A DNA stretch of 64,000 nt from SAR116 cluster bacterium (GCA_004213025.1 SHBC01000001.1:1-64000), one strand, 5' to 3'. Numbered from the stretch's first letter, positions 7,968 through 16,856 are shown. Numbers and translations: made by a program. Notes: a model not told the origin generated them from the sequence alone.

Positions 7968-9329
7968 TCAGGCGCGCTCGAACCCGCGCGCCACTTCATA
8001 ATCGGTGACAACACGGTCGAACTCTTCAATCTCCCAGCCGGCGGCGCGCCCGTAATGCCGCACGACCGCCTCACCAAAGGCGGCGCGCAGCATCTTCGAG
8101 CGCAGCATCGCAGTGCGCGCCTCGCGAAGCGTTGCCGGCAGCATCGCCGTGCGCCCGCGATAGACATCGCCCCTGGTCGCGGGGGGAAGCTCAAGACCTT
8201 CCTCGATGCCTGACAGCCCGGCGGCGATCTGCGCCGCCATCGCCAGATAAGGGTTCAGATCCGAGCCGCCAATGCGGCATTCAACCCGCACCCCGGGCGT
8301 GCCATCACCACAGACACGGAACCCGGCGGTGCGGTTATCGACCGACCAGATGATCCGCGTCGGCGCGAAGGTGCCCTTGGCAAACCGCTTGTAGCTGTTG
8401 ATATAGGGCGCCAGGAAATAGGTTGTCTCACCAGCATATTTCAGCAGCCCAGCAAGATAGTGCCGCATGAGTTTCGACATGCCGAGCGGGGCGTCCGCAT
8501 CATAGAATGCCGGCGCGCCATCCTTCCACAGCGACTGGTGGATATGCGCCGCCGAACCAACCTTGTCATGATGCCATTTCGGCAGGAACGAGACAGCGCG
8601 GCCCTGCTGCCAGCCGATTTCCTTGGCGGCATGCTTGGCGATGGTATGGTAGTCGGCGGTCAGCATCGCCTCGGCATATTTGATGTTCAGCTCTTCCTGA
8701 CCGGTCTCGGCCTCGCCCTTGGAATTCTCCACCGGAATGCCGGCCGCCCGCAGATGATTGCGAAGCGGGCGCATGACATGTTCTTCCTTCGTTGTCTGCA
8801 GAATGTTGTAATCCTCATTATAGCCGCTGATCGGCGCAAGATCGGTAAATCCCGACTTGCGGATTTCATCGAAACTCTTCTCGAAAATGAAGAATTCCAG
8901 CTCGGTGGCCGTCACCGCCTCAAACCCCATCGCGGCCGCGCGTGCCACTTGCCGCTTGAGAAGGGCGCGCGGCGAATGCGGCACCTCTTCATGCGTGTGA
9001 TGGTCCAGCACATCGCACAGCACCAGCGCCGTGCCTTCAAGCCAGGGAACGCGGCGCAGGGTCGAAAGGTCGGGCTTCATGATGTAGTCGCCATAGCCCG
9101 ATTCCCATGAGGTGGCCTCGTAACCGTCAGGCGTCGCCATTTCAAAGTCGGTCGCCAGCAGATAGTCGCAGCAATGCGTCTCTTCCCAGGCGCTCTCGAC
9201 GAAATGCTCGGCGTGAAAGCGTTTGCCGGCAAGCCGCCCCTGCATGTCGACAATACAGGCAAGCACCGTGTCGATGCTGCCCGCCCTAGTTTCCGATTTC
9301 AGATCTTCGAAAGAGATATGTCCCGTCAT
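7968..9329 (-). CDS. Glutamine-synthetase-like gamma-glutamyl-amide ligase (PuuA/GlnT type)
   Basis: This is a 453-residue member of the glutamate-ammonia ligase superfamily. The metal/ATP motifs are present: TELEFFIFE, GEAETGQEELN, the histidine loop GSAAHIHQSLW, NSYKRF, and the C-terminal ECRIGGSDLNPYLAM. In the PuuA/GlnT/IpuC branch the enzyme joins glutamate to an amine instead of ammonia. The canonical adenylylation-site tyrosine region of GlnA is not seen. ATG 9329 is used; GTG 9335, with GGGGG about six bases upstream, is an alternative. It leads an operon with an aldehyde dehydrogenase and an iron alcohol dehydrogenase. Because no FAD amine oxidase is present, an amino-alcohol substrate (for example ethanolamine) fits better than putrescine; this is inference. 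Confidence 0.85.
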   Translation of the reverse strand: MTGHISFEDLKSETRAGSIDTVLACIVDMQGRLAGKRFHAEHFVESAWEETHCCDYLLATDFEMATPDGYEATSWESGYGDYIMKPDLSTLRRVPWLEGTALVLCDVLDHHTHEEVPHSPRALLKRQVARAAAMGFEAVTATELEFFIFEKSFDEIRKSGFTDLAPISGYNEDYNILQTTKEEHVMRPLRNHLRAAGIPVENSKGEAETGQEELNIKYAEAMLTADYHTIAKHAAKEIGWQQGRAVSFLPKWHHDKVGSAAHIHQSLWKDGAPAFYDADAPLGMSKLMRHYLAGLLKYAGETTYFLAPYINSYKRFAKGTFAPTRIIWSVDNRTAGFRVCGDGTPGVRVECRIGGSDLNPYLAMAAQIAAGLSGIEEGLELPPATRGDVYRGRTAMLPATLREARTAMLRSKMLRAAFGEAVVRHYGRAAGWEIEEFDRVVTDYEVARGFERA

Positions 9330-9386
9330 GGTCACGTCGAACCCCCTGTTTATGTCCGGATGTTGATACCCGGATGGGCCAAACAT

Positions 9387-9492
9387 CCAGATTAGCCAGG
9401 CACCCAGATTAGCCGGTCAGAAGCGTGACGCCAGCCATTTTCGGCCTGAAGAAGCAGATACTGAAGAAGCAGATACTGAGGAAGCGAATACT
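9387..9492. repeat. Two short tandem arrays in a divergent promoter region
   Basis: The gap between the divergent glutamine-synthetase-like and Ldh_2 genes holds a repeated CCAGATTAGCC element (about 9387-9415) and then three 15-bp units of CTGAAGAAGCAGATA type (9446-9460, 9461-9475, 9476-9490, the last diverged). The 15-bp phase could matter for protein binding, but the same kind of array occurs at many unrelated spots in this window. Confidence 0.85.
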
Positions 9493-9572
9493 GGAAATGC
9501 CGATATAGTTGGCTACACTCACCCGGGCGTCCATTCCTGTCACCCCTTCACTTCCTGCAAGCTGCACCAGAC

Positions 9573-10640
9573 ATGCCCCACATCGATCCTGAACGACTGC
9601 ACCGCCTTGTGAACGATATCTATCTGTCTATGGCGGTGCCGGCAGATGTGGCAGCGCATCTTGCGGACACGCTTGTTAAGGCGGATCTGTGGGGTCATTC
9701 CTCACATGGTGTGATGCGGACATTCTGGTATGGCGCGCGGATCGCCAGCGGCGCGACCCGGCTTGATACCGAACCGCAGATCATCACCGACACCGGCCCG
9801 CTTGTCGCGCTTGATGGCGGTGACGGCATCGGCCAGTGGGTCACCCAGCAGGCGGTCGATCTGGCGGTGGAGAGGGCGCGGCGATTCGGCATCGCCGCCA
9901 TCAGCATCCGCAATTCCGGGCATTTCGGCACCGCCATGTATTTCACCCGCCAGCTGGCGATGCGGAACATGATCGGCTTTCTGGCAACGAACGCCAGCCC
10001 GGCGATCCCGCCAGCCGGCGGTCGCGGGAAACTGATTGGCAACAATCCGCAGAGCTGGGCCGCGCCAACCGGCCTTGCAACGCCCTATCTTCTCGATTTC
10101 GCGCATTCGGCGGTGGCGCGCGGCAAGATCTATCTGGCGCGTGAAAAGGGCGAGGCCATTCCCATCGGATGGGCGCTCGACGAGACGGGCCAGCCGACAT
10201 CCGACCCTTCCGCCGCCATCGCCGGCACATTGCTGCCGATGGCCGGGCACAAGGGTGCCGGCCTGTCCGCGATGATGGATGTGCTGTCAGGTCTGCTGTC
10301 GGGGGGCGAATATGGCGGCGGTGTCACCGGCCCCTATGTCGCCGACCGGCGAAGCGGCGCCGGTCATTTCCTGATGGCCATCAACATCGCCAGCCTGCGC
10401 CCGCTGGACGGTTTTCTTGCCGACATGAAGGCTATGATCGCCAGCTGGAAGGCAAGCCCGCCGCAGGATGGCGTTACCGAGATCATGTTCCCGGGTGAGC
10501 CCGAATTTCGGCATGAGATGGACGCACGCACGACCGGAATCACGCTTCCGGCAGATGTGGTCAGCGACCTTGTCGCGCGGGCCGCTGACCTCGGGATTGT
10601 CATTTCGGCGGCGGATCTTGCCTTTGACCAACCCCGCTAA
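9573..10640 (+). CDS. Ldh_2 family malate/L-lactate/ureidoglycolate-type dehydrogenase
   Basis: This is a 355-residue NAD(P)-dependent 2-hydroxyacid oxidoreductase of the Ldh_2 (YbiC/ComC/AllD) fold, which is unrelated to classical lactate dehydrogenase. The landmarks are GHSSHGVMR near residue 41, the catalytic SGHFGTAMYF near 115, NNPQSWAAP near 155, and the Gly-rich GHKGAGLSAM region that holds the cofactor. It is transcribed divergently from the gamma-glutamylation cluster and ends nine bases from a convergent nitroreductase gene. The exact hydroxyacid (malate, sulfolactate, ureidoglycolate, 2,3-diketogulonate) cannot be told from sequence. Confidence 0.85.
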   Translation: MPHIDPERLHRLVNDIYLSMAVPADVAAHLADTLVKADLWGHSSHGVMRTFWYGARIASGATRLDTEPQIITDTGPLVALDGGDGIGQWVTQQAVDLAVERARRFGIAAISIRNSGHFGTAMYFTRQLAMRNMIGFLATNASPAIPPAGGRGKLIGNNPQSWAAPTGLATPYLLDFAHSAVARGKIYLAREKGEAIPIGWALDETGQPTSDPSAAIAGTLLPMAGHKGAGLSAMMDVLSGLLSGGEYGGGVTGPYVADRRSGAGHFLMAINIASLRPLDGFLADMKAMIASWKASPPQDGVTEIMFPGEPEFRHEMDARTTGITLPADVVSDLVARAADLGIVISAADLAFDQPR

Positions 10641-10649
10641 GGACCATTC

Positions 10650-11234
10650 TCAGACGATCTGGCAGGCCTCGTCGAAATCAAGCCTCGCAGCCCGGCCATG
10701 CAGCTTTTCGCCGACCCCATAGCCAAGATTGATCAGGAAGTTGGAGCGCCACGTCGTTCCTTCATAGAACAGCTCGTCAACAACAGCGTTCTTGAAGCCC
10801 GACATCGGCCCGCAATCAAGCCCCATGCCGCGCGCCACGGTCATCAGGAACCCGGCCTGCAGCGAACTGTTGCGAAGCGCCAGCTTTTCCACCGCCGCCT
10901 CGGGAAGCGATGCCTCCTTTGGCGGGTTGTCCATATGCGGTGCGAGGCGGGGGTAATTCTCGAAAAACGCCATGTCATAGGCAATGATCACAGTCACCGG
11001 CGCCGATTTGATCTTTTCGACATTGCCTGGCAGCGAGGCCTGAAGCAGCCTTTCCTTGCCCTCCGGCGACATCACGAAGGTGATCCGCATCGGACAGGAA
11101 TTCGATGCTGACGGGGCGAATTTTGCCACATCATAGAGGGCGCGAAGCTGGTCTTCGCTGACCGGCTTGTCGGAAAAGAATTTGTATGAGCGGGCCTCGG
11201 TGAAAAGCTGCTCGAGCGTCATGTCATTGGCCAT
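10650..11234 (-). CDS. rutE: RutE-like nitroreductase (malonic semialdehyde reductase family)
   Basis: This is a 194-residue flavin-dependent nitroreductase-fold enzyme. It closely follows the RutE/HadB pattern: FSDKPVSEDQL, WGP-like FAPSASNSCPMRI for FMN phosphate binding, LALRNSSLQAGFLM, GLDCGPMSGF, and a C-terminal NFLINLGYG. RutE reduces malonic semialdehyde to 3-hydroxypropionate in pyrimidine degradation. No other rut gene is nearby, so here it may serve more generally as a reductase or detoxifying enzyme. ATG 11234 has AAGGA upstream. It ends nine bases from the convergent Ldh_2 gene. Confidence 0.82.
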   Translation of the reverse strand: MANDMTLEQLFTEARSYKFFSDKPVSEDQLRALYDVAKFAPSASNSCPMRITFVMSPEGKERLLQASLPGNVEKIKSAPVTVIIAYDMAFFENYPRLAPHMDNPPKEASLPEAAVEKLALRNSSLQAGFLMTVARGMGLDCGPMSGFKNAVVDELFYEGTTWRSNFLINLGYGVGEKLHGRAARLDFDEACQIV

Positions 11235-11438
11235 GAAAACGTCCTTCTGGCTGTCGGTGGGCCGGGGCACGCCCCGCTGTTGGACCGGCATAACCGCCGA
11301 TCACGCACCCATATATAGGGATCGCAGGCCGAATTTGCCGCATGCGGCGGCTGGTTTTTTCATCCGGGATGTTCCGGGATGTTCATCATCTGCGACAAGG
11401 CGAAAGCCAAGACGATTGAGGCTCAGGGTCGATGAATC

Positions 11439-11852
11439 TTACGGCTTCTGAATCTGATCGGGAGTGAGACTGCGATAAATGTTGAGACGTTGCCACTGCT
11501 CTTCATTCATCTGGTTGGCATCGGCAAGCCTGTTCGTCAGGTTCCGGATCAACGCCCGCAGCACCGGATCGGCATCGCCAAGCTTGCGCTGCATGGTCGA
11601 GGCATCGATGACATCGATTATGGCGGTGGTGGCCGTCACGGCTCGCGCCGTGCGTTCGCGCTCCCCCATGATCGAGGCCATTTCGCCAAAGAGTTCACCC
11701 TCACCAAGCGTCGCCAGAAGCAAACCCTCGCGCGAGCGGATCTCGACCTGGCCGCTATGGATCAGGTAAAGCTCGTCGCTTTTTTCACTGGTTTCGAAGA
11801 TGACATCGCCCTTCTTGAAGGGCTTGCGCACCATATTCATGACAATTTTCAT
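11439..11852 (-). CDS. Cyclic-nucleotide-binding domain protein
   Basis: This is a 137-residue protein consisting almost only of a cNMP-binding beta-barrel. The phosphate-binding cassette reads ELFGEMASIMGERERTARAVT, matching the FGE...RTA pattern of CRP/PKA domains, and is preceded by YLIHSGQVEIRS. No DNA-binding helix-turn-helix follows; the C-terminal 50 residues look helical. It could be a stand-alone cNMP sensor acting on a partner protein. The ATG 11852 start has CAGGAGA about seven bases upstream. It is divergent from the amidase gene. Confidence 0.8.
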   Translation of the reverse strand: MKIVMNMVRKPFKKGDVIFETSEKSDELYLIHSGQVEIRSREGLLLATLGEGELFGEMASIMGERERTARAVTATTAIIDVIDASTMQRKLGDADPVLRALIRNLTNRLADANQMNEEQWQRLNIYRSLTPDQIQKP

Positions 11853-11939
11853 CGCGCATTCTCCTGTCCGGCCACGGGGTGGACATACCAACACGCCGGC
11901 AAACTTTATCCCGGGCCTTACCGGAATCTATCTTTCGGC

Positions 11940-11969
11940 ACCCATCACTTGGTACCCATCACTTGGTGC
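11940..11969. repeat. 14-bp direct repeat in divergent promoter region
   Basis: Two adjacent copies of an ACCCATCACTTGGT element lie between the cyclic-nucleotide-binding gene and the amidase gene, followed by a third partial copy (GCCCAT). The rest of the 277-base spacer (11853-12129) shows no gene. Confidence 0.8.
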
Positions 11970-12129
11970 CCATTTTTCGGCCAATATGCACGATATGTAA
12001 AGACCGGCCTGCAATCCCCGGTTGCGATTGCAACCTGCGGTCCGGGTCGACAAGCCACCGGCACCATGTCAGCATCCATGCGAAAGCTCTGTGACTTTTT
12101 CGACCCCATCACTTTGGAGAGCGTGAGCC

Positions 12130-13569
12130 ATGACTTTGTCAGACAGATTTACCGGGCCGGATCTGTGCCGCCGGCAGGCGCATGAGATCATCGCCATGCT
12201 CAGGACTGGCGAGATCAGCCCACGTGACTGTCTTGATTCTGTCTTTGCCCGGATCGAGGCTGTTGAGCCTGCCGTCAACGCCATGCCAACCATCTGTCCA
12301 GACCGTGCCTATGAAGCTGCCGACAGGCTTGACCGGCAGCATCCCGAAATTGCCGACGGGCTTGCCGGCCTGCCAATCGCCATCAAGGACCTGACCATGG
12401 TGGCGGGTGTGCGCACAACCTTTGGCACGCGCGGCTATGCCGATTTCATCCCCGAGACCAGCGACCCGCTTGTCACGCGGCTGGAAGCACGCGGCGGCAT
12501 TGTCGTTGGCAAGACCAACACTCCGGAAATGGGCGCCGGCGGCAACACCTTCAACGATGTCTTCGGGGCGACGCTGAACCCGTGGGACACCAGGCTGAAT
12601 GCCGGCGGGTCATCCGGCGGTGCGGCGACATCGCTTGCCACCGGCGAGGTCTGGCTGAGCCACGGCTCCGATCATGGTGGCAGCCTTCGCACACCGGCCT
12701 GCTATTGTGGGGTTGTCGGTCTGCGGCCAAGCCCCGGTCGCGCCGCCAGCGCCAGCCCGGCAGGTTTTAGCACCGAGGGGGTGCAGGGGCCGATGGCCCG
12801 CTCGGTGCGGGACTGCGCCCTCTTCCTTGACGCCATGGCCGGGTTCACACCGGCACTTCCCACATCCTACCCTGGCCCACAGACAGGCCGGTTCGAGGAT
12901 GCGGTGATCGAGGCATCTCCCAAACTGAAAATCGGTTTTTCACCTGATTTCAACGGCATGGCCAAGACCGATCCAGAGGTTCTGGCGCATCTGCGGGGTG
13001 TCCTTGGCAAGATGGAGGGGCACGGCACCATCATCGAGGAGGCCTGCCCCGACCTGTCTGATCTTGAGCGCACCTATTATACGCTTCGCGGCCTCGACAT
13101 GGCGGTCGCGGCGCGGCAGACGTCCGATGATATTGCGCGTCATTTCAAACAGACACTGGCCGACAACATGGCTTTCGGGCGGCGCCTGACAATCGATGAC
13201 ATCGCTGACGCGGCGCTGGACCGGACGGTGATTTTCAACAATCTGGCGGCCTTTCTCGAGACCTATGATGTCCTTGCCTGCCCCACCGTCGGCTGCATGC
13301 CGCATCCGCAAACCGAGGAATGGGTTCGCGAAATCGACGGGCATAATCTGCCGGGATATATGGACTGGCTGCGCTTTGCCTTTCTTGCCACTACAACCGG
13401 GCTGCCAGCCATTTCGGTTCCGGTGGGGCCGGGGCCAAACGGCCTGCCAATCGGAATTCAGCTGATCGGGCGGCCACGCGGCGAGGCGGAATTGCTGGCC
13501 GCGGCACAGGTTTTCGAGAATGTCGCCGGCGGACCGGCAACGCCCATTGACCCTGTTGTCAGCGCCTGA
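12130..13569 (+). CDS. Amidase signature family hydrolase
   Basis: This is a 479-residue amidase signature enzyme. The Ser-cisSer-Lys triad is visible: K86 in LPIAIKDLT, cis-Ser S161 in NAGGSSGGA and nucleophile S185 in HGSDHGGSLRTPA, with the 24-residue spacing between the serines seen in the family. PAISVPVG and a late LPIGIQLIGRP complete the fold. It hydrolyses an amide or related C-N bond; it is a free enzyme rather than GatA, since no gatB or gatC is near. Its 3' end overlaps the convergent EamA transporter gene by 11 bases. Confidence 0.9.
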   Translation: MTLSDRFTGPDLCRRQAHEIIAMLRTGEISPRDCLDSVFARIEAVEPAVNAMPTICPDRAYEAADRLDRQHPEIADGLAGLPIAIKDLTMVAGVRTTFGTRGYADFIPETSDPLVTRLEARGGIVVGKTNTPEMGAGGNTFNDVFGATLNPWDTRLNAGGSSGGAATSLATGEVWLSHGSDHGGSLRTPACYCGVVGLRPSPGRAASASPAGFSTEGVQGPMARSVRDCALFLDAMAGFTPALPTSYPGPQTGRFEDAVIEASPKLKIGFSPDFNGMAKTDPEVLAHLRGVLGKMEGHGTIIEEACPDLSDLERTYYTLRGLDMAVAARQTSDDIARHFKQTLADNMAFGRRLTIDDIADAALDRTVIFNNLAAFLETYDVLACPTVGCMPHPQTEEWVREIDGHNLPGYMDWLRFAFLATTTGLPAISVPVGPGPNGLPIGIQLIGRPRGEAELLAAAQVFENVAGGPATPIDPVVSA

Positions 13570-14464
13570 CGCCCCGCAGGACGAGGTCAGGCACCCGCCC
13601 GTCCATCACCGTCAATCCGGCAATGATCAGGCCAAGCCCGGCAAGGTGATGGGCCAGCAGATGCTCGCCAAGAAACATGATGCCAAGAAGAATCGCGCTG
13701 GCCGGTACAAGCATGGTGACAAGTGACAGGTTGGTGGCGCCGGCACTGGCAAGAATGCGGAAATACAGCCCATAGGCAAAGGCGGTGCAGATCACCGCGA
13801 TGGCAATAACCGCCAGAATTGCCGCACCGGAAGGCACCGGCAGCGTCCAGGGACGGTCGACCACCAGCACAATCGGCAGCAGGAAGAGACTTGCCATCGA
13901 CACCTGTCCGGTTGTCGTCACCAGCGGCGATACGCCAAGACCTCGAAAACGACGGCCATAGGCGGCGACGTATCCATAGCTGAGCGACGCCCCGAGGAGC
14001 GCGCATTGCGCGGCCAGCACGCTTCCGGCCTGCTGGCGAACGGCCTCGCCCATCATCACCGCAACGCCGGCAATGCCAGCCAGAATGCCGACGATCTGAC
14101 GAAGCGATATCTTTTCATCTTTCGTCATCAGATGCGCCATGATGGCGGCGAAAATCGGTGTGGTGGCGTTGAGAATGGCGGCCTGACCCGAGGCAACATG
14201 ACCCTGCGCCCAGACAATCAGGCCAAAGGGCAGCACATTGTTGAACAGGCCCATGATGGCAAAGGCCCACAGGAGGCCAGGCCCGCGGGGAAATTCGATC
14301 CCCTTGATGCGGATCACCAGCAACAGGATCAGAGCCGCGATACCGACGCGGCCAAGGACGATGGTCAGCACCGGCAGCTCGCGCACCGCCACCGCATTGA
14401 GAAAGAATGAGCCACCCCAGATAAGCGCCAGCAACACCAGCATACCCCATTCAAGGGCGTGCAT
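13559..14464 (-). CDS. EamA/DMT-family drug/metabolite transporter
   Basis: This is a polytopic inner-membrane protein of about 301 residues with ten predicted helices arranged as two EamA repeats. The first repeat opens with LLALIWGGSFF and contains NNVLPFGLIVWAQ; the second contains TAFAYGLYFRILA and ends GLGLIIAGL. Family members export amino acids or other small metabolites by exchange or proton coupling; the substrate cannot be predicted. ATG 14464 is chosen because the hydrophobic part starts soon after; GTG 14491 would add nine residues and neither has a good ribosome site. It converges on, and overlaps, the amidase gene. Confidence 0.88.
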   Translation of the reverse strand: MHALEWGMLVLLALIWGGSFFLNAVAVRELPVLTIVLGRVGIAALILLLVIRIKGIEFPRGPGLLWAFAIMGLFNNVLPFGLIVWAQGHVASGQAAILNATTPIFAAIMAHLMTKDEKISLRQIVGILAGIAGVAVMMGEAVRQQAGSVLAAQCALLGASLSYGYVAAYGRRFRGLGVSPLVTTTGQVSMASLFLLPIVLVVDRPWTLPVPSGAAILAVIAIAVICTAFAYGLYFRILASAGATNLSLVTMLVPASAILLGIMFLGEHLLAHHLAGLGLIIAGLTVMDGRVPDLVLRGVRR

Positions 14465-14619
14465 CTGGCGATTGATGGCGGGGGGTGTCACACCGGCGAC
14501 CGGCTGGGCACACCAGTCCAGTGGAAATCAGACCGCCAAAGATCAGATCGCCCAAATTCAGACTGCCCGAGATCGACCGTCCTGTCCCGGTCTGTTGGTC
14601 TACGTCCCCCTGCGGCCAT

Positions 14620-15624
14620 TCAACAATATCTCTCTGGGCCATCCCACTGCGCCGCCGAATAACGATCACCATGCGCCCAGCCGACGGGAAGCGCCTCTTC
14701 GATGGCCGCCAATGCCGCCGCATCAAGATCGAGCTTGGCGCCTTCGCAATGCTCGCGAAGATGTTCAGGCGACCTTGTGCCGGGGATTGGAATCACATGC
14801 TCACCCTGGTGCAACAGCCATGCGATGGCAAGGGCGGCGGCGGAGGTGCCCATATCCGCGGCAAGGCGTCGAAATCCCTCACCGGCGGCGATATTGGCCG
14901 ACAGGTTGGGTTCCTGGAAACGCGGATTGACCTTCAGGAACGGCAGGTTGGCGGCCTTTTCCGGAGAATGCGGCTTGTCGGTCAGAAGCGAGCGTCCGAC
15001 CGGTGAAAAGGCAACAAGCGCCGTTCCAAGCTCCGCCGTCGCCTGAACAAGGCCAAGCTCGGGATAGCGCACGGCAAGCGAGTATTCGGACTGCACCGCC
15101 ATCACCGGATGCACGGCGTTGGCCCGGCGAAGCGAGGAGGGCGCAATCTCCGAATAGCCGAAGCCGCCAATCTTGCCTTTCCTGATCAGACCGGCGAGCG
15201 TTTCCGTCACCTCTTCGATGGGTGTCGCGGCATCACGGCGGTGAACATAGAACAGATCGACCCTGTCAACGCCAAGCCGCTTCAGTGACCCGTCAAGCTC
15301 GGTCTCAAGATGCGCTGGCGAATTGTTATAGATTCGCGCGCCGGTGTCGGGGTCCTTGGTGATGCCGGCCTTTGTCGCGATTGAAAACATATCGCTTCTC
15401 TGGTTTCCCTGCTTGGCAAGAAAGCTGCCGATGGCGGCTTCTGACTTGAGCGGCCCATAGACGTTCGATGTGTCGATATGCGTCACGCCTTCATCAAGCG
15501 CGGCGGCGAGAATGGCGTGCGACTGCGCCTCGTCGGTCGTGCCGTAGAAATCGCTAAAGGACATCGCGCCAATGCCAATGGCGGAAATCAGCGGGCCGGA
15601 GGCACCAAGTCGTCTTGTTTTCAT
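14620..15624 (-). CDS. Aldo/keto reductase
   Basis: This is a 334-residue NADPH-dependent oxidoreductase with an (alpha/beta)8 barrel. The catalytic tetrad of the superfamily is present: D51 and Y56 in HIDTSNVYG, K85 in IATKAG, and H128 in FYVHRRD. The order of motifs (RRLGASGPLISAIGIGAM at the start, PIPGTRSPEHL near the end) resembles the AKR13/IolS-like group that reduces small aldehydes and ketones. The ATG 15624 start is preceded by an array of 16-bp repeats. It is monocistronic as far as can be seen. Confidence 0.9.
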   Translation of the reverse strand: MKTRRLGASGPLISAIGIGAMSFSDFYGTTDEAQSHAILAAALDEGVTHIDTSNVYGPLKSEAAIGSFLAKQGNQRSDMFSIATKAGITKDPDTGARIYNNSPAHLETELDGSLKRLGVDRVDLFYVHRRDAATPIEEVTETLAGLIRKGKIGGFGYSEIAPSSLRRANAVHPVMAVQSEYSLAVRYPELGLVQATAELGTALVAFSPVGRSLLTDKPHSPEKAANLPFLKVNPRFQEPNLSANIAAGEGFRRLAADMGTSAAALAIAWLLHQGEHVIPIPGTRSPEHLREHCEGAKLDLDAAALAAIEEALPVGWAHGDRYSAAQWDGPERYC

Positions 15625-15637
15625 GTCAGGTCCAATC

Positions 15638-15685
15638 AAATGTCAGCTTCGGCAAATGTCAGCTTCGGCAAATGTCAGCGTCGGG
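15638..15685. repeat. Three-copy 16-bp tandem repeat upstream of the aldo/keto reductase
   Basis: There are three adjacent 16-bp units (AAATGTCAGCTTCGGC; the third has small changes) directly 5' of the minus-strand aldo/keto reductase start at 15624, so they lie in its leader or promoter. Confidence 0.9.
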
Positions 15686-15773
15686 CGGTGTCCCGGAAAG
15701 ATGAGTGTCACTCACACAAAACCCGCCCGATACCGTCACCGGCACCGACCGTCAGGGAACACTATGTCTGATG

Positions 15774-16130
15774 TTACTCGAAATCGCCGCGACAGATAAA
15801 GGTCGCCGTGGCGATGTTGCCCTCAAGCGCCAGCGTGCCGACAGTGGCAACCTCATATCCTGCAGACTGGCAGTCATCGCGGGCCAGGCGGCGCACCTCG
15901 ATCGGCGGTGACAGGAACGCGGAAAATTCGGTGTCCCAGGAATAGACAAGTGGCGGCGGCTCCACTGGCTGGACTGTTTCCTCAGCCACCTGCGGTGCAT
16001 CAGCCTGATCGACACCGCCATCATCAGGGGTTGCGGTAGCCTGCGGATTCATACCGGAGGTTGCATTACAGGCGGCCAGAAACAGGCCGACAAGGCCAAT
16101 CTGCATGGCCGTTGTTGTTCGAATAGTCAC
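15774..16130 (-). CDS. Small predicted lipoprotein
   Basis: This is a protein of about 118 residues with a lipoprotein signal: hydrophobic QIGLVGLFLAAC with lipobox LAAC and the acylated cysteine at residue 21. A Pro/Asp/Gln-rich linker follows and then a short folded part with two cysteines (DDCQSAG and TFICRG) that may pair. It would be anchored in the periplasm or outer membrane. The start is GTG 16130. It lies downstream of regB-regA on the same strand, with 170 bases between. No family is recognised. Confidence 0.6.
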   Translation of the reverse strand: MTIRTTTAMQIGLVGLFLAACNATSGMNPQATATPDDGGVDQADAPQVAEETVQPVEPPPLVYSWDTEFSAFLSPPIEVRRLARDDCQSAGYEVATVGTLALEGNIATATFICRGDFE

Positions 16131-16300
16131 GTCCCGACCCCGTTTAAAAGGAACTGCGCCGTCAACGCGGCACCAAACTCGATCAAAGCGCCGCATATTA
16201 GGGCGATTCATAACGGGACGTAAACCCGCCTTTTCGCGCGTTTTGAGAGATTTTCCAGCTTCCCGCCGCAATAGGGCGGGGAAGAGTGGGGGAAGACTGG

Positions 16301-16831
16301 TCAGGCGCGCGGTGCGTGCTTGCTGAGGATCCGTTGCAATGTCCGGCGGTGCATGCGCAGACGGCGCGCTGTCTCGGATACGTTCCGGCCGCATTGCTCA
16401 TAGACCCGCTGGATATGTTCCCACCGCACGCGGTCCGCGCTCATCGGATCCTGCGGCGGCGGCGGCATGCCGTCACCAGTATGGCGCAGCGCCGCGGCAA
16501 GGCTGTCAGGATCGGCAGGTTTCGGGAGGTAATCGAGGGCGCCGGCCTTCACGGCCGCGACGGCTGTCGCGATATTGCCAAAGCCGGTCAACATGACAAT
16601 CCGGCATTCCGCGCGCTTGGCGCGCAGCTCGGAGACCAGGCTCAGGCCGCTGCCATCTTCCAGCTTCATGTCGAGAACGGCGTATGCCGGCGGCGTCTTG
16701 CGGACAATGTCGATGCCTTCCGCGACGGAACCGGCATCCATCACTTCGAAGCCACGTGTTTCCATGGCGCGTCGCAAGCGGTTGCGAAGGGGCGCATCAT
16801 CATCAAGGATCAACAGCGAATTGTCGGTCAA
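16301..16831 (-). CDS. regA: Response regulator RegA/PrrA/ActR
   Basis: This is a 176-residue two-domain regulator of the global redox system of alphaproteobacteria. The receiver domain shows the acidic pocket (ILDDD) and phosphoacceptor D54 in AVLDMKLEDG; a four-proline hinge follows. The C-terminal FIS-type helix-turn-helix (VYEQCGRNVSETARRLRMHR and after) is the nearly invariant DNA-binding end of RegA/PrrA. It responds to its kinase RegB, encoded 25 bases upstream, and controls energy metabolism genes in related bacteria. The start codon appears to be TTG (16831), with GAGAG upstream; the next Met is residue 23, inside the receiver fold. Confidence 0.95.
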   Translation of the reverse strand: MTDNSLLILDDDAPLRNRLRRAMETRGFEVMDAGSVAEGIDIVRKTPPAYAVLDMKLEDGSGLSLVSELRAKRAECRIVMLTGFGNIATAVAAVKAGALDYLPKPADPDSLAAALRHTGDGMPPPPQDPMSADRVRWEHIQRVYEQCGRNVSETARRLRMHRRTLQRILSKHAPRA

Positions 16832-16856
16832 CGCACTCTCTCATCAAACAGGTTCG

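Noticed and set aside
6591..8213. 540-codon plus-strand open frame across the aldehyde dehydrogenase and glutamine-synthetase-like genes
   Set aside because: It is His/Arg-rich and antisense to two strongly conserved enzymes; such long antisense frames are common at this GC content.
11350..11378. Hairpin GCCGCATGCGGC followed by TTTTTT as a plus-strand terminator
   Set aside because: The loop would be two bases or fewer and no plus-strand gene ends nearby; it is probably a chance palindrome.
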